Assembly: GCA_036004405.1 (NCBI GenBank)
Contig: DASYRM010000035.1
Coordinates: forward strand, 1-42,513
Direction of reading: 5' to 3'
From: DASYRM01 sp036004405
Lineage (GTDB): Bacteria; Acidobacteriota; Vicinamibacteria; Vicinamibacterales; UBA2999
DNA: 42,513 bases
This document shows, piece by piece, positions 19,016 to 28,967 of this stretch (the first letter of the stretch is position 1; every line of letters begins with the position of its first letter). Position numbers and translations under genes: made by a program. The notes beneath the pieces are model-generated. The model did no database searches and was not told the origin of the DNA. It saw nothing but the letters and a program-made list of their open reading frames with translations.

Positions 19016-20137
19016 CTACCGCGTGGGCGCTCCAACGGGCCGGGGACGCTGCAAGCCGGCCCCTGCGACCACGCCCACACCACGGCTGATGAGATCCTGC
19101 AACTCGTCCCGGTTCGACGACTTCTCCAGCGCGTGCTCCAGCGTCACCTGCTTGCGCGAGTAGAGCGTCGCCAGCGACTGATTCATCGTCTGCATGCCCA
19201 CCTTCTCCTGCCCGGTCTGCATGGACGAGTAGATCTGGTGGATCTTGTCCTCGCGAATCAGGTTCCGGATGGCGGGCGTCGGAATCATGATCTCGAGTGC
19301 CACGACGCGGCCGCCGCCGATCTTCGGCAGCAGCGTCTGGCAGACGATGCCCTCGAGCACGAGCGAGAGCTGCGTGCGGATCTGCCCCTGCTGTCCCGCC
19401 GGAAAGATGTCGATGATGCGGTTGATCGTCTGCATCGCCGAGTTGGTGTGCAGCGTGCCGAACGTCAAGTGGCCGGTCTCGGCAATCTTCAAGGCCGATT
19501 CCACCGTTTCGAGGTCGCGCATCTCACCAATCAGCACGACGTCCGGGTCTTCGCGCAGCGCCGCGCGCAGCGCCATCGAAAAGCTCGACGTGTCGCTGTG
19601 CACTTCGCGCTGATTGACCAGGCAGTTCTTGTGCTTGTGCACGAACTCGATCGGGTCTTCGATCGTGAGGATGTGCTCGTACCGCTCGCGGTTCACCTTG
19701 TCGAGCATCGCGGCGAGCGTGGTGGACTTGCCCGAGCCGGTCGGACCGGTGACCAGCACCATGCCGCGCGGCCGGTCGGCCAGCGTCGCCAGCACGGGTG
19801 GCAGCGCCAGATCCTGGAACGTCTTGATCTCTTCGGGAATCAACCGGTAGACGCAGCCCACGGAGCCGCGCTGGTTGAACATGTTGCAGCGGAAGCGCGC
19901 CAAGCCCTTCAAGCCGAATGAGAAATCGAGCTCGAGCGTCTCCTCGAAGCGCTTCTTCTGGGCGTCGGTGAGCACGCTGTAGCCAAGCTGCTTCGTATCG
20001 GCGGGGCCGAGGACAGGCTGGTCGAGCCGCGTGAGCTTGCCGTGGACGCGCACCGTCGGCGGCGCGTTCGTGGTGAGATGCAGGTCCGATCCCTGCATCG
20101 ACACCATTTGCTGGAGCAGTTCGGGCAGCGTGGCCAT
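19016..20137 (-). CDS. pilT: Type IV pilus retraction ATPase PilT
   Basis: 373 aa from ATG 20137. The pilB stop overlaps it by one base (TAATG). The N-terminal PAS-like domain holds 'GSDLHLTTNAPPTVR'. The core has Walker A GPTGSGKST at 131-139, an Asp box around 'LTIEDPIEFVH', Walker B 'VVLIGEMRD' near 200-208 and a His box 'TGHLTFGTLHT'. The retraction-specific AIRNLIRE motif is at 289-296, which identifies PilT rather than PilB or PilU. The last 15 residues are a variable Arg/Pro tail. It forms a hexamer that depolymerises the pilus and powers twitching. Confidence 0.96.
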   Translation of the reverse strand: MATLPELLQQMVSMQGSDLHLTTNAPPTVRVHGKLTRLDQPVLGPADTKQLGYSVLTDAQKKRFEETLELDFSFGLKGLARFRCNMFNQRGSVGCVYRLIPEEIKTFQDLALPPVLATLADRPRGMVLVTGPTGSGKSTTLAAMLDKVNRERYEHILTIEDPIEFVHKHKNCLVNQREVHSDTSSFSMALRAALREDPDVVLIGEMRDLETVESALKIAETGHLTFGTLHTNSAMQTINRIIDIFPAGQQGQIRTQLSLVLEGIVCQTLLPKIGGGRVVALEIMIPTPAIRNLIREDKIHQIYSSMQTGQEKVGMQTMNQSLATLYSRKQVTLEHALEKSSNRDELQDLISRGVGVVAGAGLQRPRPVGAPTR

Positions 20138-21906
20138 TACTTCACCGTCTCCCTGACGACTTCCTCGATCGTCGTCACACCCAGTTTGACTTTCAGCAGC
20201 CCGCTCCCGCGGAGCGTGATCATCCCTTCCTCAACCGCCTTGCGGCGCAGCTCGAGGCCCGAGGCGCCCACGAGAATCAGCTCGCGCAGCTCCTCGGTGA
20301 TTTCCATCACTTCGTACAAGCCGACGCGCCCCTTGTAGCCCGTGTTGTTGCACTTGTCGCAACCCTTGCCCTTGTTGGGCACCACGGTATTTGCGTCATC
20401 GGCCTTGAAACCGGCCTGCATCAACGCTTCGGGCGGGACGGGATGCGGTTCCGAGCAGTTCTTGCAGATCCTGCGCACGAGGCGCTGGGCGCACACCAGG
20501 TTGAGCGAGCTCGCCACCAGGAACGGCTCGATGCCCATGTTCATCAGGCGGTTGATGGTGCTGGGCGCGTCGTTGGTGTGCAAGGTCGAGAGCACGAGGT
20601 GGCCGGTCAGGGCGGCCTTCACCGCGATTTCCGCGGTCTCGAAGTCGCGGATCTCGCCGACGAGGATGGTGTTGGGGTCCTGGCGGAGGAAGCTGCGGAG
20701 CGCGGCGGCGAAGTTGAGGCCGATGTTCTCGCGGACCTGCACCTGGTTGACGCCGACGAGGTTGAACTCGACCGGGTCTTCCGCGGTCATGATGTTCGTC
20801 TCGACCGTGTTGATGCGCGAAATCGACGAGTAGAGCGTGTTGGTCTTGCCCGACCCGGTCGGACCGGTGACGAGCACCATGCCCCACGGCTTTTCGATGG
20901 CGGTCTCGAACTTGGTGAGCGACTCCTGCTCGAAGCCGAGCTTCGTCATGTCGAGCATCAGCTTCTCCTTGTCGAGGAGACGCATGACGATCTTCTCGCC
21001 GAAGAGCGTCGGCAGGCAGGAGACGCGGAAGTCGATGTCCTTGTTGACGCCCTGATCCTGGAAGCGGATCTTGATGCGGCCGTCCTGCGGCAGGCGCTTT
21101 TCGGCGATGTCGAGCTTCGACATGATCTTGATGCGCGAGGTGATCGCATCGCGGAACTTCATCGGCGGCGCCATGATGTTGTAGAGCAGACCGTCGATGC
21201 GGTAGCGGACCCGCAGTTCCTTCTCGTACGGCTCGATATGGATGTCGCTGGCGCCCTTCTGAATTGCCGACATCAGAATCACATTCACCAGCTTGATGAC
21301 CGGCGCTTCCTCGCCTTGCCTGGCGAGCGCCTCGGCGCTGATCTCCTCGAACTCGTTGAGGACTTCGACGTCGCCGGGATCCTCGAGCCCGGTTATGTTC
21401 TCGAGCGCCTGGCTGGCCATCTCGAGCGCGCTCGGACCGGCGTTCGCCGCCGCGTCGGCCGCCGCTGAGGCGGCCACGGCGGCCTTGCCGTAGTACCGCT
21501 GCAGCGCTTCGTCGACCTCGCTCTCCGAAGCGACGACCGGCTCGACGTTGTAGCCCGTCATGAACTTGATGTCGTCCATGGCGAACACGTTGGTCGGGTC
21601 GGTCATCGCGATCGTCAGCGTGGCGCCGGATCGCGAGAGCGGGATGATCTGGTACTTCTGCGCCGTCTCGGCCGGCACCAGCTTGATGACGGCCGGGTCG
21701 ATCTGGAACTGGCCGATGGCGATGGAGGGAACGCCGAACTGCTTGCTGAGGAGCGCGGTGATCTCGGCTTCCTTGGCAAAGCCGAGCGACACGAGCGCGA
21801 CACCGAGCTTGCCGCCCTTCTGCTTCTGGTAGGTCAGGGCCTCCTGGAGCTGCTCCGGGGTGATGCGCTTCTCTTTGAGAAGCAGGTCGCCAAGTCGGAC
21901 GGCCAT
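20137..21906 (-). CDS. pilB: Type IV pilus assembly ATPase PilB
   Basis: 589 aa from ATG 21906. The N-terminal GspE_N/MshEN domain (about 1-135), which in relatives can bind c-di-GMP, is followed by an Ala-rich linker (140-160) and the motor domain. Walker A GPTGSGKT is at 348-355, the Asp box near 'MTAEDPVEF', Walker B 'TILVGEIRD' and the His box 'TGHLVLSTLHTND'. A four-cysteine zinc site (C481, C484, C516, C519) marks the PilB/GspE class. It drives pilus extension through PilC. It is the first gene of the minus-strand pil locus, but the 58 bp before it contain only a palindrome and no clear promoter. Confidence 0.96.
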   Translation of the reverse strand: MAVRLGDLLLKEKRITPEQLQEALTYQKQKGGKLGVALVSLGFAKEAEITALLSKQFGVPSIAIGQFQIDPAVIKLVPAETAQKYQIIPLSRSGATLTIAMTDPTNVFAMDDIKFMTGYNVEPVVASESEVDEALQRYYGKAAVAASAAADAAANAGPSALEMASQALENITGLEDPGDVEVLNEFEEISAEALARQGEEAPVIKLVNVILMSAIQKGASDIHIEPYEKELRVRYRIDGLLYNIMAPPMKFRDAITSRIKIMSKLDIAEKRLPQDGRIKIRFQDQGVNKDIDFRVSCLPTLFGEKIVMRLLDKEKLMLDMTKLGFEQESLTKFETAIEKPWGMVLVTGPTGSGKTNTLYSSISRINTVETNIMTAEDPVEFNLVGVNQVQVRENIGLNFAAALRSFLRQDPNTILVGEIRDFETAEIAVKAALTGHLVLSTLHTNDAPSTINRLMNMGIEPFLVASSLNLVCAQRLVRRICKNCSEPHPVPPEALMQAGFKADDANTVVPNKGKGCDKCNNTGYKGRVGLYEVMEITEELRELILVGASGLELRRKAVEEGMITLRGSGLLKVKLGVTTIEEVVRETVK

Positions 21907-21931
21907 CTAGGACCCAGCCACCCGCGGCGCA

Positions 21932-21957
21932 CGTAGAGGCGAACCTTCAGGTTCGCC
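21932..21957. repeat. Short palindrome of the dispersed family (copy E, minus orientation)
   Basis: GGCGAACC (21938-21945), loop TTCA, GGTTCGCC (21950-21957), preceded by CGTAGA. On the minus strand it reads stem-TGAA-stem-TCTACG, like copies A, C and F. It lies between pilB and the FadL-like gene. Confidence 0.82.
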
Positions 21958-21964
21958 GGTGTGA

Positions 21965-23065
21965 TCAAAACGAGAAGCGAGCGGCGACACCGAAGCCGCG
22001 CTCGTCATCGGATCCGCCGCCAACGGCGTGTGCTTCCACGAAGAGGCTCGAACGGATCGCGGCACTGACGCCGGCCGTGGCGCTGCGCTCCTTGTGGCCC
22101 ACTTGGTTGAATCTGGCACCGCCGCGAACCCCAATCCGTTTCCCGAACCACCACCGCTCCGCGCCAGCGGCTATCACCCGCCGGTCGCCCGTGCTGGTCG
22201 CGTAGCGCGCGACGTCCACGTCGGCCGACACCGTCCATGCGGCCGTCGACCCATGCCATGTGGCGCCGTCGAAGGCCACGCCTGCCCGGGCCTGACGCGA
22301 CAACCTGATACCGTCGCTGCCCGCCTCGTCCTCGAACTGCGCGGCGCGGAGGTTCTTGACCACCCCGCCGAGGCGCCACGGCCCCGCCACCGCCAGCACC
22401 CCGATGTCCGCGTCGAACTGACTTTGCCCTCGCCCGACGGTCGCGTCGTCTCCCTGGTCGAGCCACGCTTCGGGCGTCAGCCCGACGTCGCCTGTCGTGT
22501 GTTCGACTCGGCCGCGTAGGAACTTGAGCGTGGTCCCGACGTGAACCCCTGTGAATATCGACCGCAGGACGGTGACGCCAAGGTCGTTCAACTGCAGCGA
22601 CCGGACGACTCCAACCCGTCGATCTTCTCGGTCCCCGGGAGGCGTTACTGTAGGCCCCGCTGGCTGTATGTTTGTGATACGGAAGCGGTAATAGCTCACG
22701 CCAACTGGCGGTGTGGAAAGAGATACGGCCGTCAGCGTGTAGCGCCCATGCGGCGCGCCGTTCGCACGAAATTCGCTGCGCGACCATCCCACCGCGACGT
22801 CCACGAAGGGGCCGGCGGCCAGTGCCCCCGGATTCCACCAGGTGGCGGAGCTGTCGTCGGCTACGGCGACGAACGCGCCGCCCATGCCCATGGCACGCTC
22901 GCCCACGGTCTCGATGCCCTGGGCACCGGCCGCGCCGGACCATCCAAGCGCGCTGAGCAGAACACTGGCGAGGCTCCGCCATCGACGATGGCGGCTCCGC
23001 CTCGCCAGGGCAGTGTCTTCTTGCCCCGCCTTCGGCGGGGCGGGACAGCGAAAGAGTCGTCTCAT
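21965..23065 (-). CDS. FadL/OmpP1-like outer-membrane beta-barrel protein
   Basis: 366 aa from ATG 23065; no Shine-Dalgarno is seen. The N-terminus is long and basic (about 28 residues) before the hydrophobic signal core 'SLASVLLSALG' and a cut after 'AAGA'. Then comes 'ERAMGMGGAFVAVADDSSATWWNPGAL', a conserved opening for FadL/OmpP1, PorV and TraF_2-type barrels. The rest alternates amphipathic strands and ends in 'VAARFSF' with a terminal Phe, as expected for a barrel inserted by BamA. The substrate is unknown. The basic N-terminus is encoded by two palindromes (22963-23041), so the true N-terminus is uncertain. Confidence 0.7.
   Translation of the reverse strand: MRRLFRCPAPPKAGQEDTALARRSRHRRWRSLASVLLSALGWSGAAGAQGIETVGERAMGMGGAFVAVADDSSATWWNPGALAAGPFVDVAVGWSRSEFRANGAPHGRYTLTAVSLSTPPVGVSYYRFRITNIQPAGPTVTPPGDREDRRVGVVRSLQLNDLGVTVLRSIFTGVHVGTTLKFLRGRVEHTTGDVGLTPEAWLDQGDDATVGRGQSQFDADIGVLAVAGPWRLGGVVKNLRAAQFEDEAGSDGIRLSRQARAGVAFDGATWHGSTAAWTVSADVDVARYATSTGDRRVIAAGAERWWFGKRIGVRGGARFNQVGHKERSATAGVSAAIRSSLFVEAHAVGGGSDDERGFGVAARFSF
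22963..23041. repeat. Two palindromes inside the 5' end of the FadL-like gene
   Basis: First: CTGGCGAGGC (22965-22974) pairs with GCCTCGCCAG (22999-23008), enclosing CCGCCATCG-A-CGATGGCGG (22976-22994). Second: GCCCCGCC-TTC-GGCGGGGC (23023-23041). Both are translated as the Arg-rich N-terminus of the barrel protein. Confidence 0.8.
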
Positions 23066-23201
23066 GGGTCGGAGGTAAAGACGAGCGAGTGTACCGCGGT
23101 AATATTCCAAGGTTGCGCCTTGCCTTCGGGGCCGGCCATGGGTCCTGTCTGACATCTATACCGGAACCGGGCCCACCAGCTTCCCGTATCTGGAGAGCAA
23201 G

Positions 23202-23891
23202 TTGAGCGTGAGCGCTCGAGTCCTTGGGATCCTCCGCCGCCCCCATCTGACACTACAGGAGGTCGCTTCCCACCCGCGTTGGGGATCGCTGCTGGTCGCC
23301 ATGACGCTGGTCACGGCGGCGGCCGGTGCCGTGGTGTCGGCTACGGAGGTCGGACAGCTGGCGCTCGTCGATCAATGGGAGCGCACCGCTCTGGCATTCG
23401 GCCAAGCCGTGGACGACAGCCGCTACGCCGAGCTGCACGCGTGGAGCCGCATGGGGCCGGCCGTGGCCGCCGGGAACGCCCTGCTGGCCGGCCCGGGTGT
23501 GGCGCTGGTGGTTTCGCTGCTCGTGTTCCTGTGGGTGCGCCGGCGCGCGACGGGCGCCACGGTGTCCTATACGCAGGCGCTGGCGGTCGTGGTGCACGCG
23601 GGCGTGGTTCTGGCGGTCGGCCGGCTCGTCGCCGCCCCGCTCGTCTATGCCCGGGAGACCACGGCCAGCGCCCTGACCGTCGGCTCGTGGTTTCCGTCGC
23701 TCGACGAGGCGTCGCCGGTGGCGAGGTTCCTCGGCTCGCTCGACCTCTTTACCCTGTGGTGGGCCGTCGTGCTGGGGATTGGCGTGGCGGTGCTCTCGGG
23801 CCAACGAGCGCGCACCTGCGCCGCCTGGATTGTGGCCGTCTACGTCGGGGTTGCGCTGATCGCGGCGGCCGTCATGGCCACGGCGGCGTGA
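23202..23891 (+). CDS. YIP1-family membrane protein (first of two)
   Basis: 229 aa from TTG 23202, chosen because GGAG at 23192-23195 is six bases upstream. About five membrane helices: near 30-48, 95-112, 122-145, 178-198 and 205-225. The 'FTLWWAVVLGIGVAVLSG' segment before the last helix matches YIP1 proteins ('lFyiWwlvLlaiGl' pattern). The N-terminal amphipathic start 'GILRRPHLTLQEVASHP' is also typical. The family has no defined bacterial function. It is followed by a second, longer YIP1 gene and then an efflux operon, all on the plus strand. The 136 bp between this gene and the divergent barrel gene hold no promoter I can defend. Confidence 0.7.
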   Translation: MSVSARVLGILRRPHLTLQEVASHPRWGSLLVAMTLVTAAAGAVVSATEVGQLALVDQWERTALAFGQAVDDSRYAELHAWSRMGPAVAAGNALLAGPGVALVVSLLVFLWVRRRATGATVSYTQALAVVVHAGVVLAVGRLVAAPLVYARETTASALTVGSWFPSLDEASPVARFLGSLDLFTLWWAVVLGIGVAVLSGQRARTCAAWIVAVYVGVALIAAAVMATAA

Positions 23892-23894
23892 ATA

Positions 23895-23919
23895 GCGAAC
23901 CGGCGTTAAGCCGGTTTGC
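23895..23919. repeat. Short palindrome (copy H, divergent member)
   Basis: GCGAACCGGC (23895-23904), loop GTTAA, GCCGGTTTGC (23910-23919), one G-T mismatch. It is followed by CAGATAC rather than CTAC, so it belongs to the family less clearly. It lies between the two YIP1 genes. Confidence 0.6.
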
Positions 23920-23969
23920 CAGATACTGCGCGCGACCCGCGTTCTTTGCGGGGCGCGCCGGGAGATTTC

Positions 23970-24695
23970 ATGGCTGAAGCAGTAGTGGCAGCACCCGTCG
24001 CCGAGACCAAGGGGCCGGGGCTCATCGCTCGCCTGATCGGCGTCATCTTCTCGCCGCGCGCCACCTACCAGGCGATCGTCGCCCGTCCACGTGTGCTCGG
24101 CGCCTTCGTGATCACCGTCGGCATCATGGCGGTCACCGAAGGGGCGTTCTTCTCGACGCCGGTGATGCAGGAAGTGCTGATGGACATGCAGGTCAAGACG
24201 ATCGAGTCCTTCGGCGTGAACATCAGCGATCAGATGTACGACCAGATGGAGAAGGGGATCGGACGGGCGGCCTACACGACGCCGCTGTCGCTGATGGTCG
24301 GCGTGCCGATCGTCGCGGCTATCGGCGCCGCCATCATCCTGGGCATCTGGGGCATGTTGATGGGAGGGACCGGCACCTTCAAGCAGGTCTACGCCATCCT
24401 CGCCCACTCCGGCGCCATCTTTGCGCTGTCCGTGCTGTTCGTGATGCCGCTCAGCTACGCCACGCACCGCATGGCGGGTGCCAACCTGGCGGTCTTCGTG
24501 CCGATGCTCGAAGAGACGACCTTCCTGGCGCGGTTCCTCGGCGCCATCGACCTCTTCTACGTGTGGTGGTCGGTCAACCTCGCCATCGGAGTGGGCGTGC
24601 TGTTCAAACGGAAGACGTTCGGGATCGCGAGCTCGTTCGTCGGACTGTACGTGGTGGTGGCTCTGGTGCTCGCCATCGTCCGGTCAGGAAACTAG
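23970..24695 (+). CDS. YIP1-family membrane protein (second of two)
   Basis: 241 aa from ATG 23970, with GGAG at 23961-23964 five bases upstream. After 'LIARLIGVIFSPRATYQAIVARP', a standard YIP1 opening, there are about five membrane helices (near 48-65, 118-140, 150-172, 190-212 and 220-238). The C-terminal 'AIDLFYVWWSVNLAIGVGVLFKRK' is the YIP1 signature and is shared with the gene before it. It ends 15 bp before the MacA-like adaptor and is probably in the same operon. In other bacteria YIP1 genes often neighbour MacAB-type transporters; whether they help them is unknown. Confidence 0.8.
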   Translation: MAEAVVAAPVAETKGPGLIARLIGVIFSPRATYQAIVARPRVLGAFVITVGIMAVTEGAFFSTPVMQEVLMDMQVKTIESFGVNISDQMYDQMEKGIGRAAYTTPLSLMVGVPIVAAIGAAIILGIWGMLMGGTGTFKQVYAILAHSGAIFALSVLFVMPLSYATHRMAGANLAVFVPMLEETTFLARFLGAIDLFYVWWSVNLAIGVGVLFKRKTFGIASSFVGLYVVVALVLAIVRSGN

Positions 24696-24710
24696 CGTGA
24701 GGGATCAAGG

Positions 24711-26081
24711 GTGACAACTCGGACCAAGATCGTCATCGGGGTGCTCGTCGTGCTGATCGGCGCCGCCGTGGTGGGCGCCAACATCTACTACCAGCGCGAT
24801 CGCGGCGTGCAGGTGGCCACCGAAGCCATCCGCTCGAGAGACCTCGAAGCCATTGTGTCGGCGTCGGGCAAGATTCAGCCGAAGCGGCAGGTGAACATCT
24901 CCGCCAACACGATGGGCAAGGTCACTCGCCTGGCGGTCGAAGAAGGCCAGCGCGTGAAGGCGGGCCAGTTCCTCCTCGAAATCGACCCGCGTTCGCTCTC
25001 GGGTCAGCTCGAACGAGGCGAAGCCAGTATTGCGGCGGCGCAGTCCGGGCTCGCGCAGGGGCGCACCGCGGTCGAATCGGCCAATATCAACCTCGATCTC
25101 GCCAAGCAGAACCTCAAGCGCCAGCAGGAGCTGTGGAAGGACGGGCTGACGACCAAAGAGTCGCTGGAGCGCTCGCAGAACGAGCTGGCCGCGCGCGAAG
25201 CCGATTTGCGCGCGCGCGAGCAGGAGATCAAGACCCGCGAGCAGCAGATCAAGCAGGAGGTGGCCGGCCTCGCCACCACGAAATACAACTTGAGCCAGGT
25301 GATCATCTCTTCGCCGATGGACGGCCTGGTCACGCGCCGGAACATCGAGGAGGGTGAAACGGCCGTGGTCGGCACCATGAACAATGCCGGCACGGTGCTC
25401 CTGACGATTGCCGATATGTCGGTGCTCGAGGCCGAAATCGAAGTGGACGAAACCGACATCCCGAACGTGTCCCTCGGCCAGGTGGCCAAGGTGAAGATCG
25501 ACGCGGTGCCGGACCGCGAGTTCAAGGGGCACGTCACGGAGATCGCCAACAGCCCGATTCAGACGTCGACCAACAGCACCGGGCAGCGGCAGGCCACGAC
25601 GTTCAAGGTGGTGGTGACGATCGACGAACAGGTGCCCGACGTGCGCCCTGGCTTCACGTGCACGGCCGAGATCACGACCGCCACCCGGAAAGGCGTGGTG
25701 TCGGTGCCCATCCAGGCGCTCACGGTGCGCGACCTGCTCTACACCAATGCCGGGCAGCTGGTGCGCGAGCCGCCGCCGCGCCGGAAGCGCTCGGCCGACG
25801 ACAGTACGGCCACGCGGATTGAAACGCCCGAGGGGCACACGCGGAAGGAAACCGAGGGCGTGTTCCTGTACCACGACGGCAAGGCGGTCTTCACTCCGCT
25901 CAAGACCGGGGTCGCCGGCGAGCAGTACTTCGAAGTGACCGATGGGCTGAAGGCCGGCGACCAGGTGATCACCGGGCCGTTCGCGTCGGTGCGCGAGCTG
26001 GCCGACGGCGAGGGCGTGCGGCTGCAGCAGAACAACAACTCGCGTGCGTCGCGGGCGTCGCGGGCGACCACGACGCAGTAG
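24711..26081 (+). CDS. MacA/HlyD-like periplasmic adaptor protein
   Basis: 456 aa from GTG 24711, with GAGGG seven bases upstream. One N-terminal membrane helix (about 5-23), a biotinyl-lipoyl half (around 48-95, 'ASGKIQPKRQVNISA', 'GKVTRLAVEEGQRVKAGQFL'), a long alpha-hairpin (about 97-195) rich in Glu/Gln/Arg, the second lipoyl half ('IISSPMDGLVTRRNIEEGE') and a beta-barrel domain to about 345. The membrane-proximal domain at 390-445 ends in 'LKAGDQVITGPF'. A charged insertion with 'PPPRRKRSADD' breaks the C-terminal part. It bridges the inner-membrane permeases to an outer-membrane channel, which is not in this window. Confidence 0.88.
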   Translation: MTTRTKIVIGVLVVLIGAAVVGANIYYQRDRGVQVATEAIRSRDLEAIVSASGKIQPKRQVNISANTMGKVTRLAVEEGQRVKAGQFLLEIDPRSLSGQLERGEASIAAAQSGLAQGRTAVESANINLDLAKQNLKRQQELWKDGLTTKESLERSQNELAAREADLRAREQEIKTREQQIKQEVAGLATTKYNLSQVIISSPMDGLVTRRNIEEGETAVVGTMNNAGTVLLTIADMSVLEAEIEVDETDIPNVSLGQVAKVKIDAVPDREFKGHVTEIANSPIQTSTNSTGQRQATTFKVVVTIDEQVPDVRPGFTCTAEITTATRKGVVSVPIQALTVRDLLYTNAGQLVREPPPRRKRSADDSTATRIETPEGHTRKETEGVFLYHDGKAVFTPLKTGVAGEQYFEVTDGLKAGDQVITGPFASVRELADGEGVRLQQNNNSRASRASRATTTQ

Positions 26082-26086
26082 AGGGC

Positions 26087-27302
<1,216 letters not shown>

Positions 27303-27310
<8 letters not shown>

Positions 27311-28589
27311 AGGCCTGGCCGGCGAGGTCGTGCGCATGGCGCTCGACACCCTGCGCGGCAACAAGCTGCGCTCGGGGCTGACCATTCTCGGCGTGGTCAT
27401 CGGCATCACCGCCATCGTCGGGATGACGTCGCTCATTCGCGGCTTCGATCAGTCGCTGCGCGACAGCGTCAAGGCGCTCGGCCCCAGCACCATCATCCTC
27501 ACCAAGCTGAGCATCGTCAGCATCTCGAGCGGCGCCGAGTTCTCCGATCTGCTGCGTCGGCCGAATTTGACGGTGGAGGACGCGAAAGCGATCGAGAAGC
27601 TGGCACCGACCATCGAAACGGTCGACATCCTGCTCGGCACCGGCCTGGCGCAGACCAGCGAGCGGATGTACTACCGGGGCGAGCGGACCAAGCAGCTCAC
27701 CATCGTCGGGGCCACCGAGCAGTTTGCCGAGGCGCGCTTCGCCAAGGTGACGCTGGGGCGCTTCTTCACGCAACCCGAGGTGCTCCATCGCCGCCGCGTG
27801 GTGGTGCTCGGCGACACCGCCTACCAGGGGCTGTTCGCGAAGGGGGGGCTCGACCCGATTGGCAAGAAGGTCCGGATCGGCGCCATCGAGTACACGGTGG
27901 TCGGGGTGCTGGAGAAGGCGCCGTCGGTCGGTGGCTTCGGCAACGATCAGGACGACATGGTGGTCATCCCGCAGACCACCCATCAGATCATGTTCAGCAC
28001 CAACGCCACGCGCCGCCGCGTGCCGGGGCAGAACAGCGCCACCATCATGATCGTGCCCTACGCCTGGGCGACGCGCGAGGATGCGCTCACCGACGTCGAA
28101 GAGATCATGCGGATCCGCCATGGGCTCAAGCTCGACGAGCCCAACGACTTCGACCTGGCGACGCAGGACGCCATCCTGCGGGTGTGGGATCAGATCAGCC
28201 GGGCGACGTTCCTGGCGCTGATCGTGATCTCGTCGATCGCGCTGATGGTCGGCGGCATCGGCGTGATGGCGATCATGATGATCTCGGTGACCGAGCGGAC
28301 GCGCGAGATCGGCGTCCGGAAGGCGCTCGGGGCGCGCCGGCAGGAGGTGCTGTTCCAGTTCCTGTCCGAGGCGGCGGTCCTGACCTCGATCGGCGGCATC
28401 CTGGGCATTCTGTGCGGCAGCGGCATCGGCCTCGGCGTCACCCTCGCCACCGGATTCCCGATCTCGCTGCCCTGGTGGTCGTTCGCAATCGGGCTCGGCT
28501 TCTCGGCCGGCGTCGGCATCTTCTTCGGGATGGTGCCGGCGGTCCGTGCCTCGCGCCTCGATCCGATCGAGGCGCTCAGGCACGAGTAA
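27303..28589 (+). CDS. MacB-like ABC permease 2 (FtsX/MacB_PCD)
   Basis: 428 aa from GTG 27303, overlapping permease 1 by 8 bp; GAGG at 27290-27293 serves as the ribosome site. Layout as in permease 1: helix 1 near 20-40, a periplasmic domain to about 285, three C-terminal helices, 'TERTREIGVRKALGARRQEVL' and 'DPIEALRHE' at the end. The two are paralogs and probably form a heterodimer. The operon ends here; 7 bp later comes a palindrome of the dispersed family, then the convergent glnB. Neither permease has an ATPase in the window. Confidence 0.9.
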
Positions 28590-28595
28590 GGCGCT

Positions 28596-28620
28596 GGGCG
28601 GTCTAAAGACCGCCCTCTAC
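28596..28620. repeat. Short palindrome of the dispersed family (copy F)
   Basis: GGGCGGTC (28596-28603), loop TAAA, GACCGCCC (28608-28615), tail TCTAC. It lies between the convergent permease 2 and glnB stops. The stem could end transcription in either direction only weakly, since no T-run follows. Confidence 0.85.
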
Positions 28621-28637
28621 AACCGCCTCTACGCCGC

Positions 28638-28967
28638 TTACGCTTCCCGCTCGCCCGTGCGGATGCGATAGCTCTCGAGCACCGGCAGCACGAACACGCG
28701 GCCGTCGCCGATCTCGCCCGTGCGCGCGGCGGTCACAATCGCCTTCACCACGTCGTCGGCCACCGCGTCGGCCACCACCACTTCGATCTCCATCTTCGGC
28801 AGCAGGCTGACGTTGTACTCCTTGCCGCGATAGATCGCCGTGTGGCCCTTCTGCTTGCCGTGCCCCCGCACCTCGGTGACGGTCATGCCCGCGATGTTCA
28901 GCTTCGCCAGCGCGTCCTTCACCTCGTCCACCTTGTTCGGGCGCACAATGCTCTTGATCAGTTTCAT
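28638..28967 (-). CDS. glnB: Nitrogen regulatory protein P-II
   Basis: 109 aa from ATG 28967, with GGAGGAG about five bases upstream inside the end of glnD; the stop and start overlap as ATGA. It is a typical P-II. The T-loop holds the uridylylation site Y51 in 'YRGKEYNVSLLPK', preceded by 'GHGKQKGHTAIY'. The C-loop is 'RTGEIGDGRVFVLPV'. The trimer senses 2-oxoglutarate and ATP/ADP and controls ammonium transport, glutamine synthetase or NtrB in relatives. Being coupled to glnD, the enzyme that uridylylates Y51, makes the pair self-contained. No amtB is in the window; glnK would be an equally valid name. Confidence 0.95.
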   Translation of the reverse strand: MKLIKSIVRPNKVDEVKDALAKLNIAGMTVTEVRGHGKQKGHTAIYRGKEYNVSLLPKMEIEVVVADAVADDVVKAIVTAARTGEIGDGRVFVLPVLESYRIRTGEREA

